Assembly: GCA_964396165.1 (NCBI GenBank)
Contig: CAYNEF010000004.1
Coordinates: forward strand, 1-64,000
DNA: 64,000 nucleotides
Direction: 5' to 3'
DNA from: CALCZU01 sp964396165
GTDB lineage: Bacteria; Bdellovibrionota; FAC87; UBA2466
How positions within the stretch are numbered: position 1 is the first letter of the stretch; each line of letters opens with the position of its first letter. The translations under genes and the position numbers were made by a program. The notes beneath the pieces are model-generated. The model did no database searches and was not told the DNA's origin. It saw only the letters and a program-made list of their open reading frames with translations. This document shows positions 15,679 to 24,057 of the stretch, piece by piece.

Positions 15679-16582
15679 AGGTTCTTATCCCATCCTTGCT
15701 GTATCGGGCTTTGCGCGCACAGTGAATCAGCACGATACGACGTTGCATGACTTACTGGGAAATCAAATCGACGCCGATAGTTTGTTCTTTGAAGTGTTTC
15801 AAAACAAAGTAAGACGTGCGAGTCGCTACGTAAAGTTTTCCAATTTGGCTGCATTGCAGTGTTTGAAACAAATCGATCCTACGCGGTTAAAAGGGAAAAA
15901 TGTCGGTTTATTTTTAGGAACTGGACTCGGCAATACGCCTGACACAGTTAAATTCACAAGCGAAGTATTGCACCACTACGACACGGTCGTTTCACCCAGT
16001 ACTTTTATCAATACTGTTAGTAACGCCGGACTTTTTTACGCTGCGAGAGCTTTGGAGATGGACTGCACTACCAATGTTATTTCCCAAGAGACTGTTTCGT
16101 TTGAAGCCGCTCTTTTATCCGCAGTGGCCATGCTTCAAACTGGAGAACTGGACTATGCATTAGTCGGGGGAGCGGACGTTATCGAACCTCCTTACGAGAC
16201 TTCAAAGTTGCGCATTCATTCTAAAAATATAACGGCAGGATCTCTTGGCGAAGGTGCTGCGTACATGCTTCTTGCAAAAGACGAACTGAACTCGCAGAAA
16301 AACATCGGCTACCTGCACTCGGTGGAAGTGGGAATCAGTAAGACTCCACTTATGTCCGATCTTTCTGCCGTAAACTCTTGTTATAGTTTTGGACTGGATC
16401 AAAGTGAGCCAAAGTATGATCCGAATTATTTTTGCTACCGCGATCTCTGCGGCGATTATCCCACGGGGGCTGCTTTCGGACTTTGCCGTTTTCTCGTATC
16501 GGATAATAGTAAAAAAGAGCTATTACATCTGAATCAGCACAATGAGGGCGTCTTTGCCCGCGTGCGGATCTCTCGCGCTTAA
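15671..16582 (+). CDS. Ketosynthase-like protein without catalytic residues (chain-length-factor-like partner)
   Basis: About 303 residues from ATG 15671, shorter than a full KS (about 400). The N-terminal thiolase-fold pattern is clear: F-L-G-T-G-L-G-N-T-P, then S-P-S-T-F-I-N-T-V-S-N-A-G, then the region where the active Cys should sit, which reads SQETVSFEAALLSA and has no Cys. The later G-G-A-D-V pattern is kept, but there is no HGTGT, and the equivalent of G-x-x-G-H-T reads CGDYPTGAA without His. All three catalytic residues are therefore missing. The likely role is a structural partner for the adjacent KS, like chain-length factors in type II polyketide systems; this is inference. A longer frame to 15653 has no support. 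Confidence 0.85.
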   Translation: MFKGSYPILAVSGFARTVNQHDTTLHDLLGNQIDADSLFFEVFQNKVRRASRYVKFSNLAALQCLKQIDPTRLKGKNVGLFLGTGLGNTPDTVKFTSEVLHHYDTVVSPSTFINTVSNAGLFYAARALEMDCTTNVISQETVSFEAALLSAVAMLQTGELDYALVGGADVIEPPYETSKLRIHSKNITAGSLGEGAAYMLLAKDELNSQKNIGYLHSVEVGISKTPLMSDLSAVNSCYSFGLDQSEPKYDPNYFCYRDLCGDYPTGAAFGLCRFLVSDNSKKELLHLNQHNEGVFARVRISRA

Positions 16583-16690
16583 AGATTGTGAAGTTTCCTA
16601 CACGATCCTCCAAAATCACCGCGTTATTTGATCGTTAAACCACACTTGTTCTGTGAACTTTACGCCTGAAAAAGCCGCAAAGTAGAATGG

Positions 16691-19600
16691 GTGAATCGGT
16701 TGCATTTTTTGCATAAATGCGTGCGTTTTTTTTCCTATTTATTGCCACTCTTTTGTTTATTAAGTTGCACCAAAGCCGAGGTATTTTTCAATACCATTCA
16801 GGTAAGTGGAGTCGCGCATTTAAACCGCGTGAAAAAGGGAACGGTAACAATCCATCTTTTAAATTCGGATGGGAGTAAGGGAAGAATATTAGGTAGTGCC
16901 GTAACCAATGAAAGCGGCATTTGGGAAACAAGAGTAAAACCTGTTACTGATCCGATAATTTTGACACTCTCAGGTGGCACGTACACCGATGAAGCTTCTG
17001 GTGAAGAGAGAACTTTAGAACTAGAAGACCGCTACACCACCGTACTCACCGAACTGAATACTTCTAGTACAGTACATATTACACCCTTCACACATATGGC
17101 AGCACTTGCGGCGATAAAACGCATGCAGCTTGGGTATCTTTCTAAAGAGGTCATTGATGAACGCATGGAGAGTCTTGCTGAATTGATGGGGTTAAAAGGA
17201 AGAGACTTAAGAACGCTTACACCTGTGGACTTATCCAACGAAGAGAAAGTACGGACTGCTTCGCAAGATGAAAAAAGTTATGCGTTACTCATCGCTTCCC
17301 TTTCCGAAATAGTACAAAGCCAATCGGGTACGAATTTTTCATTAAAAGAGCTCTCAGATACGTTTGCATCTGATTTTGCAAACGATACAAAGTACGACGG
17401 ACAAGACAATGGTGCAGCAATCCATCTCGGGACAAAGACTTTTACGCAAGACGATTGGGTACTCGGATTATCCAAAGGAATGTTCGACTGGATAGAAGGA
17501 GATCAAAACACGACCGGCATTACCACTGACTCCATGGTAACGCCCATAGCGGAAATTCCGAAAAATAGTTTTTCTGGCAGTTTCGTAGCAACTGCAACAG
17601 TTAGCCATCAAACAACCACGATCAGTTGGACTGAAATCAGCGGTTACACTTTTGATGTAGCAGTTTCTAAATTGAATGAAGACGGGACACAGAACAGCGT
17701 CTATTCTTCCTCTGACTATTTACAAAGCAGTTTAATTTTGACTGATCTCTCCAAGGCTTCTTACTACGCTAAAGTAAATCTAAAGTTAAATGGGGAAATA
17801 GTAAAATCCGCGTCTACTGTCTTTCGAATTTCCCAGTTTTACACTCCTACGCTAACGAGCATCAGTCCCTCTTCTGCAGGTTCGTCCGGCGGCACTTTAC
17901 TTACAATCACCGGCACTGGATTTTTAGACGGAGCCTCTGTTCTCATCGGACAAAATACATGTGATGCAATTACAGTTGTTTCAAAAACTCAAATTACTTG
18001 CACCACACTCTCTCACGGACCGGGAAGTGTTTCAGTGCAAATTAAAAATTCAGACGATCAATCCGTTACCGATTCAAACTTATTCACTTACACCGATGAT
18101 GGAAATTATTGGACTGCGACAAGCACAACAGGTGCTCCTGTAGCCAGAGTGGGTGGTGTGATTACTTGGACAGGAAGCAAAATACTCATCGCATTTGGTG
18201 GGCAAGGTGGGTACATGAATACGGGAGGTCAATATGACCCAGTTTCTGATTCTTGGACAGAAACATCAACGACAAGCGCCCCTGGCATCAGACAATGTGG
18301 CGCAGCTGTGTGGTCGGGAAAAGAATTGGTCCTGTGGGGTGGATCGAATGGGATTACTTATACTGCAGGGGGAAAGTATGATCCGGTTAGTAATACATGG
18401 ACTTCGATAACTGCAACTGGAGAGCCGAGTAGCAGAAACTGTCCGACTGCAGTTTGGTCAGGGGATAAAGCAATTTTTTGGGGGGGATATGACGGAGGTA
18501 ATTTTCGAAACGATGGCGGAATTTATAATCCTGCAGCGGATACTTGGCTGACTACGAATACTACCGGCGCGCCTCTAGGAAGAACTAGCCATAATACTGT
18601 TTGGACCGGAGACAAAATGCTTGTATGGGGAGGAAACAGTACTTCGTCCACAGGACCTGCAAGTATTTTGTTTAACACAGGCGGACTTTTTGATCCTATT
18701 TACAATTCTTGGAGTAGCGTTTCAACTACTGGAGCTCCCTCTCGACGAGTGTCTGGGATATCTGTTTGGACAAATAACCAATATATAGTTTGGGGAGGGT
18801 ATGTAGGAAACGATATCAGTCCTAGTACGACAAACACAGGTGGAATTTATACCCCCTCTACAAATACTTGGAACACCCTTTCTACTACTAATGCCCCTTC
18901 AGTAAGAGGGGAGGCTTCTAGCGTATGGACGGGTAGTCAGATGCTTGTATTTGGAGGGGATGATTACATAGCAGGAGTGACGGGTAGTGCATACAACACA
19001 GGCGGAATGTACACGGTAGAGACGAACAGTTGGACTAGCTTACCGACTACGACTGCCCCTGCAGTAAGACATGATACATTTTCAGTTTGGACTGGCGAAA
19101 AAATGTTTGTTTGGGCAGGTAAAAGTCACGACATCAATACCTATTACAATACCGGAGGTCTTTATACCCCCCCTGCATCGTCTGCAAAAAATTCGTGGAC
19201 GGTAACTACTATAACAGGCGCGCCTGGTCCGCGTAGTTACCATTCAGTGGTTTGGACAGGCTCAAAAGTTATTGTCTGGGGTGGGAACATTGGCAACGCT
19301 GCCTACGACGATGGAGCTGCATTTGATTCAGTCACAAATTCGTGGAGCTCGCTTGCAAGCTTAGACGCTCCTACCGCGCGTTTTAATCACACAGCAGTGT
19401 GGAGTGGAAATAAATTATTAATTTGGGGAGGACAGCTAGCAAACAGCACTGTCATCAATTCAGGTGGTAGTTATGACATTGCGACTAATACTTGGAGTGA
19501 AATGACTACAACTTCTGCTCTTTCTGCACGATGGGGACATTCTGCAATTTGGACAGGAAGTAGAATGATCATATGGGGCGGGACTGATTCTTTAAACCAA

Positions 19601-20206
19601 CAACAAATTACAGGCAGTTCCTATAATCCCGTTACGAACGTTTGGACATCTTTGGCAATAGCGGGAGCGCCGACTGGACGGCGTAATCACTCAGCCATCT
19701 GGTCAGGTAGTGAAATGATTATCTTCGGAGGCGGGAGTTATTACAATACAGGTGGCCGTTACAATCCAACAACAGATTCATGGACGACGATGTCAACTAC
19801 ACTTGCACCCCCGGGTCGCCTTTACTTCTCCTCCGTTTGGACGGGAGATAAAATGATTGCCTGGGGCGGGACAGATGGAACTAATTCATTAAATTCCGGC
19901 GGAATTTATAATCCTGCTAACAATACTTGGACAACAACTAGTACTACTTCTGCACCCAGTGAAAGAAATGGCCACAACATGCTTTGGACAGGAAGTCGCA
20001 TGATTGTTTGGGGCGGTGGCTCTCCTAATTTGAACAGTGGCGGAATATATAATCCTTATTCAGATGCTTGGACGTCGATGACTACAACAAGCGCGCCTGA
20101 AGTACGTGTAAATGCGGGGGCCGTTTGGACAGGTTCAAAAATGATAATCTTTGGTGGGTTGCATTCGACAACAAACTTAAACACAGGAGGAATATATGAA
20201 CCATAA
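16691..20206 (+). CDS. Large lipoprotein with IPT/TIG domain and 14 kelch-like repeats
   Basis: A secreted protein of about 1171 residues. The N-terminal signal ends in LLPLFCLLSCTK (lipobox Cys near residue 26), so it is probably a surface or periplasmic lipoprotein. Residues 35-380 include a beta-rich region (SGVAHLNRVKKGTV) and a helical insert. About 385-470 is an IPT/TIG domain (SISPSSAGSSGGTLLTITG). From about 470 to the end there are 14 repeats of roughly 50 residues with the core V-W-[TS]-G-[SD]-[KR]-M-I-x-W-G-G followed by Y-D/N-P-x-x-x-x-W. This is a kelch/galactose-oxidase-type beta-propeller repeat; 14 copies could make two seven-bladed propellers. The start is a GTG with no clear ribosome-binding site; GTG at residue 11 is an alternative. 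Function may be adhesion or glycan binding. Confidence 0.88.
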   Translation: MNRLHFLHKCVRFFSYLLPLFCLLSCTKAEVFFNTIQVSGVAHLNRVKKGTVTIHLLNSDGSKGRILGSAVTNESGIWETRVKPVTDPIILTLSGGTYTDEASGEERTLELEDRYTTVLTELNTSSTVHITPFTHMAALAAIKRMQLGYLSKEVIDERMESLAELMGLKGRDLRTLTPVDLSNEEKVRTASQDEKSYALLIASLSEIVQSQSGTNFSLKELSDTFASDFANDTKYDGQDNGAAIHLGTKTFTQDDWVLGLSKGMFDWIEGDQNTTGITTDSMVTPIAEIPKNSFSGSFVATATVSHQTTTISWTEISGYTFDVAVSKLNEDGTQNSVYSSSDYLQSSLILTDLSKASYYAKVNLKLNGEIVKSASTVFRISQFYTPTLTSISPSSAGSSGGTLLTITGTGFLDGASVLIGQNTCDAITVVSKTQITCTTLSHGPGSVSVQIKNSDDQSVTDSNLFTYTDDGNYWTATSTTGAPVARVGGVITWTGSKILIAFGGQGGYMNTGGQYDPVSDSWTETSTTSAPGIRQCGAAVWSGKELVLWGGSNGITYTAGGKYDPVSNTWTSITATGEPSSRNCPTAVWSGDKAIFWGGYDGGNFRNDGGIYNPAADTWLTTNTTGAPLGRTSHNTVWTGDKMLVWGGNSTSSTGPASILFNTGGLFDPIYNSWSSVSTTGAPSRRVSGISVWTNNQYIVWGGYVGNDISPSTTNTGGIYTPSTNTWNTLSTTNAPSVRGEASSVWTGSQMLVFGGDDYIAGVTGSAYNTGGMYTVETNSWTSLPTTTAPAVRHDTFSVWTGEKMFVWAGKSHDINTYYNTGGLYTPPASSAKNSWTVTTITGAPGPRSYHSVVWTGSKVIVWGGNIGNAAYDDGAAFDSVTNSWSSLASLDAPTARFNHTAVWSGNKLLIWGGQLANSTVINSGGSYDIATNTWSEMTTTSALSARWGHSAIWTGSRMIIWGGTDSLNQQQITGSSYNPVTNVWTSLAIAGAPTGRRNHSAIWSGSEMIIFGGGSYYNTGGRYNPTTDSWTTMSTTLAPPGRLYFSSVWTGDKMIAWGGTDGTNSLNSGGIYNPANNTWTTTSTTSAPSERNGHNMLWTGSRMIVWGGGSPNLNSGGIYNPYSDAWTSMTTTSAPEVRVNAGAVWTGSKMIIFGGLHSTTNLNTGGIYEP

Positions 20207-20336
20207 CTAGCGTTGAATTCAGTACCGATTTGGCACTAGAGATGAAAAAAATACGAAGCGAATACAACTAAACGACGAGTCCATGCGTGCGATCTTCGGC
20301 CTTACTATTGCTATTAGGGCGTGAAGGAGGTATGAG

Positions 20337-21698
20337 GTGCGCGTGTTAATTAATCTCTTTGTTGTTTTAAGTGTTCTATCCCCCAATTTATTTGCGGATA
20401 CGCCGTTTGCAAAATTGAAACAGGAAGCCTACATCGGGGCCGGGTTTAAAGCGAAAACACTTTGCTCTGGTATTTTCGTCTCTGGACGGGATGCGCGCAC
20501 AGTAGAGATTGAAGATCTGCAAGGGCAGGGTTTTAGCTTAAGACTCATTCGTTCGCAGGTTGATTATAAAAACAAGTGTGTAACTGCATCTGCACTGCCA
20601 CTTTTAGGTGCGATTAATAGAACTGCCTGCTTTGAACAGGATTTTGGATGCAGATTTGTTGATTTGGGGGGAGCAAACTTAAGCTTAAGCAGCGTCTTTA
20701 GTGGAATCAACAAGACGAAGCAGATAAGCGAATTAACTCTTGCCACAAATCAAAATGAAAAACTGAATCAAGTTGTGGATCTTGCCTTTTTACGACCTCG
20801 CTTAAATACGCGCGCTATTTTGATTTTGCACAAAGATAAAGTGGTTATCGAACGGTATGCGAAAGGTTTCGATGCAAATACTCGTATGCACGGCTGGTCG
20901 ATGTCCAAAAGTATTACAAATGCGCTCATGGGAATTTTAGTGAAGGAAAACAAGTTTACCTTAACCCGCAATATGCTGTTTCCGGAATGGACCATCAGTC
21001 CTTACAACAGAATTGATGTTCAAAACCTGCTTGAAATGTCTTCAGGTCTTCAATTCGATGAGAATTATGACAAACCGACATCTGATGTAAATCAAATGCT
21101 CTTTACTCAAGCAGACATGGGCGCTTTTGCATTGCAAAAACCTGTCGAAGCATCTGCTGGTGAAAAATGGCAGTATTCGAGTGGGACAACCAATATATTA
21201 CAGCGAGCGATGAAGCGTTCCTTCGCAAGTGTGGGCGATTATCTTCGTTTTCCTTATCAAAAGCTTTTCGGTCCTGTCGGCATGACGAGCGTCGTATTTG
21301 AAGTGGATCCTTCAGGTACTTTTGTGGGTTCATCCGATGCCTATGCAACTACACGGGACTGGGCCCGGTTTGGCCAACTTCTTTTACACAACGGACGACA
21401 GGGAAGTGAACAGATATTGCCTTCAGACTGGATTTTAGAGTCGACACAAAGTGCGCATGCTGCTCCTAACGGCAAATACGGACGGCAATTTTGGACGAAC
21501 CACGGAATAAATGATCGCGGTGATGAAAGACCATGGCCGCTTCTTCCAACAGACGCCTACTCCGCTGTAGGCTATGATGGACAGAATGTGCTTGTCATCC
21601 CTTCCAAGGAACTTGTGATTGTGCGCTTTGGCCACACAAAGCCTGAAACCTTGTGGGACATTAATGCTTTTACTTCGGCTGTCATTAATTCTTTATAG
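20337..21698 (+). CDS. Secreted serine hydrolase, beta-lactamase/DD-peptidase (class C) family
   Basis: A 453-residue protein with a signal peptide (VLINLFVVLSVLSPNLFA). The serine-hydrolase domain begins near residue 140 with ILILHKDKVVIERYAKGF. The nucleophile motif is G-W-S-M-S-K-S (S-x-x-K, with Ser in SMSK), and the second motif is Y-S-S-G-T (QYSSGTTNIL), the class C Y-x-[NS] pattern. The third motif (K-T-G or H-x-G) near the C-terminus is GHTKPE or similar. Such proteins are often esterases, D-amino-acid peptidases or beta-lactamase-like enzymes; the activity cannot be told here. The extra N-terminal 140 residues with Cys pairs are not family-typical. The GTG start follows GGAGGT with good spacing. 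Its 3' end overlaps the convergent GDPD-like gene by 6 bases. Confidence 0.85.
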   Translation: MRVLINLFVVLSVLSPNLFADTPFAKLKQEAYIGAGFKAKTLCSGIFVSGRDARTVEIEDLQGQGFSLRLIRSQVDYKNKCVTASALPLLGAINRTACFEQDFGCRFVDLGGANLSLSSVFSGINKTKQISELTLATNQNEKLNQVVDLAFLRPRLNTRAILILHKDKVVIERYAKGFDANTRMHGWSMSKSITNALMGILVKENKFTLTRNMLFPEWTISPYNRIDVQNLLEMSSGLQFDENYDKPTSDVNQMLFTQADMGAFALQKPVEASAGEKWQYSSGTTNILQRAMKRSFASVGDYLRFPYQKLFGPVGMTSVVFEVDPSGTFVGSSDAYATTRDWARFGQLLLHNGRQGSEQILPSDWILESTQSAHAAPNGKYGRQFWTNHGINDRGDERPWPLLPTDAYSAVGYDGQNVLVIPSKELVIVRFGHTKPETLWDINAFTSAVINSL

Positions 21699-22289
21699 CC
21701 AGGCTTCTGGTTGTTTGGTGCAGACGGCATCAATCACATCTTTAAATTGTGTAAATCTGGCGATATCCGATGTAGTTCCCCCGTGAAGCTCGGGTGAAAC
21801 CAGGCAGATTTTAAACTTACTCTTAAATTTATAAAGTTGTTCGAGTTGCAAAGGCTGCTTGTTAAAACAATCAGCCCAAATCCAATTTACTTTCCCCTCA
21901 AAGCATTCGACAAAGCTTTCGGGTTCATAGTGAGACAAACGCACAGAGAACTTTTCGCCCAGTCCTGACTGCACATTTTTTACCAAAGTCGGAACAGTGG
22001 TATCGATAAAGAAATAATTTTTGACATGATACTGTTCGAGTAAAGAAATGATTCGGGCTTCTAGCAAATCTTCTTTAGTATTGAGAAGAATTGGTCCTGA
22101 GATTTTTCTTTTGGTAAAGACTTCCAGCCAGGAAACAAAACTTTCTCCCTTGACCCAAGGATCATGAGAAAGATGGATGTGGCCAGGTGTACTGACATCG
22201 CTTCTTAAATCGATTTCGACACCAAATTCTGGGTTAAGAGAATTTAATTCGAGAGTGGTGTTGATTCTGTGTCGGATGATTTGCAGCAC
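21693..22289 (-). CDS. GDPD-like (PI-PLC/TIM-barrel phosphodiesterase) protein
   Basis: A 198-residue cytosolic protein. The N-terminus reads I-I-x-H-R-I-N, then G-V-E-I-D-L-R and H-L-S-H-D-P. These match the glycerophosphodiester phosphodiesterase pattern H-R-G / E-x-D / H-D, with the Asn-rich loop changed. It is shorter than classical GDPD enzymes (about 240 or more) and lacks the usual long insertion, so substrate is uncertain. It ends with a W-L motif. It has no signal peptide and is divergent from the membrane-protein gene at 22405. A phosphodiester lipid or headgroup substrate is an inference. Confidence 0.65.
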   Translation of the reverse strand: MLQIIRHRINTTLELNSLNPEFGVEIDLRSDVSTPGHIHLSHDPWVKGESFVSWLEVFTKRKISGPILLNTKEDLLEARIISLLEQYHVKNYFFIDTTVPTLVKNVQSGLGEKFSVRLSHYEPESFVECFEGKVNWIWADCFNKQPLQLEQLYKFKSKFKICLVSPELHGGTTSDIARFTQFKDVIDAVCTKQPEAWL

Positions 22290-22404
22290 GGTTTAATTAA
22301 CCAAAAGACGGAGTAAAGCGCAATTGACTCGCGGTGTTAATTTTCGTGAAGTCTTCCCTTACATCTTTATTTGAGGGCGCGGAAGGATGTGATATTCATT
22401 CATT

Positions 22405-24057
22405 ATGCCTCTTTCAGATAAGAATTTTTGGGCCAGGGTATGGCTGTGTTTTTTTGCTTATGCGGCCTTTGCTTCTCTTTTTATTCAGTTCGTACTTCTT
22501 CCTTACATTGTTCCTCAGTGGCATGCGGGGCATGGCTTGATGACTGGCCATGACTGGGTGACCTACCATGCCTGGGGAGTAGAGTTTTCTCGGTTTTTAA
22601 GAATGGGCGACTGGCATAGTTGGCTGAATGCTGAGGCAGTCTGGGTAGAGGTGCGCGCAATATCTATTCCCTACGCGCTTATTGCGCCAGAACCTTGGGC
22701 GCTTATTCCGTTTAATGCCGCAATTCATGCGAGCACTGGGGTAATTTTGTCATTTGTTTTTTTGGAATTTGTACCTGAGAAGCGTTTTGCAGCGATGCTT
22801 GGTTCTTTACCTTATATTTTTCTTCCTTCTGCACTGCTTTGGACCTCACAGATACATAAAGATGGCGCCAATAACTTGGCTTTAGCTGCTTATTTATTTG
22901 GGTGGGTACTTTTATTTCGTACCTATCAAAATTTGAATTTGCGCAGACTTGCAGGAATTTTACTTTTAATCGGTTTTGGAAGTTATTTCTCTTGGGTATT
23001 GCGTCCGTATTTAGGGTTGGTACTGAGTGTTTGTTCCTGTCTATTTTTAATCTTAGGAATTGCACATTATTTATATCAAGTAATCAAAAAGAGTACCTCT
23101 GTGCAGCCTTTTGGTAAGGCACTGGTCTGTGTCGTTGTATTGGTTTTTGCTTTAATACCCACTTTAAAACGGAGCACTTACTCGGACGTTGAACTGAGTA
23201 ATTTTCATTCCCAAACACTTCCTGAAAATGTTGTGGCTGAGAATACTCGATTTGAAACTGATGTCGAAAAAACTGTCGAAAAAGCTGATTTAGCGGAAAA
23301 CGCAACCGCTGAGATTACTTCTGAAGCTAACTCGAGTTTGGAGCCGCCAGTGGATGCGGCCGTAGCGACATCAGAACAAACTGGAAGTAGCGCAGCTCTT
23401 ACTGCAATAGCTCCTGCTACACCGCAAGAAACTACTCCGCATGAGCCCAAAGTCGTTCAACTAAAGCCAAAAAAGAAATTACAAAAAAAGACGCAAGTAT
23501 TTATGGATGCGGGTCGGTATAAAGTTTGGCAAAAGACTCCTTACATCCCAGATATCATCGAGAATAGAGCGTATTCGATTGCATCCGTGCGAACGGGGTT
23601 TATTGGAAGTAATTTGCATAGACCCAATATTGATAATGATGTCTTCTTCTATCAGGTCTCTGATGTTTTAAAATATATACCGCGTGGATTACAGTTGGCT
23701 GCACTTGCTCCGTTTCCTTCGTCTTGGGTCAGCTCCAGCAATACAGAGTACAATAGTTTTTTTAAGAAGATCGTCATTTTAGAAATGCTAATTGTTTACG
23801 CTTTTCTGCCCTTTTTTATCGCCTTATTACTTAAGAATTATAAAAAGAGAGAAACCTGGATCCTCTTTCTGTTCAGCTTCAGTGTACTTGTTCTCTTTGG
23901 TTTGACAGTCGCAAATCTGGGAACGTTGTGCCGGTTCCGGTATTTTTTCCTAATGACGTGGGTGGGAATGGGCGCAAGTTACGCGTATGCGCATAAAACA
24001 GCTTTGCAAAATATAAAATTTCCCAAACTTAATCTGCTGAAAACTAAAACTGCATGA
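22405..24057 (+). CDS. Large polytopic membrane protein, GT-C-like, unknown function
   Basis: A 550-residue protein with about 10 hydrophobic segments. After the first helix (residues 12-37) comes an extracytoplasmic loop with GHDWVTYHAWG, where an Asp-centred motif sits in the place where GT-C glycosyltransferases carry their catalytic D-x-D or E. An Ala/Glu/Pro-rich, low-complexity cytoplasmic or periplasmic insert spans about 280-350 (A-E-N-A-T-A-E, E-A-N-S-S-L-E-P-P). Four helices close the protein. It is the first of three such giant membrane proteins in this stretch; the next gene overlaps it by 4 bases. I cannot assign a substrate; polyprenyl-phosphate sugar-dependent transfer is a possibility only. 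Confidence 0.65.
   Translation: MPLSDKNFWARVWLCFFAYAAFASLFIQFVLLPYIVPQWHAGHGLMTGHDWVTYHAWGVEFSRFLRMGDWHSWLNAEAVWVEVRAISIPYALIAPEPWALIPFNAAIHASTGVILSFVFLEFVPEKRFAAMLGSLPYIFLPSALLWTSQIHKDGANNLALAAYLFGWVLLFRTYQNLNLRRLAGILLLIGFGSYFSWVLRPYLGLVLSVCSCLFLILGIAHYLYQVIKKSTSVQPFGKALVCVVVLVFALIPTLKRSTYSDVELSNFHSQTLPENVVAENTRFETDVEKTVEKADLAENATAEITSEANSSLEPPVDAAVATSEQTGSSAALTAIAPATPQETTPHEPKVVQLKPKKKLQKKTQVFMDAGRYKVWQKTPYIPDIIENRAYSIASVRTGFIGSNLHRPNIDNDVFFYQVSDVLKYIPRGLQLAALAPFPSSWVSSSNTEYNSFFKKIVILEMLIVYAFLPFFIALLLKNYKKRETWILFLFSFSVLVLFGLTVANLGTLCRFRYFFLMTWVGMGASYAYAHKTALQNIKFPKLNLLKTKTA

Noticed and set aside
18100..20200. Tandem DNA repeat or recombination hot spot in the kelch gene
   Set aside because: The repeats are clear at protein level but diverged at DNA level, so I treat them as domain repeats and not as a DNA element.
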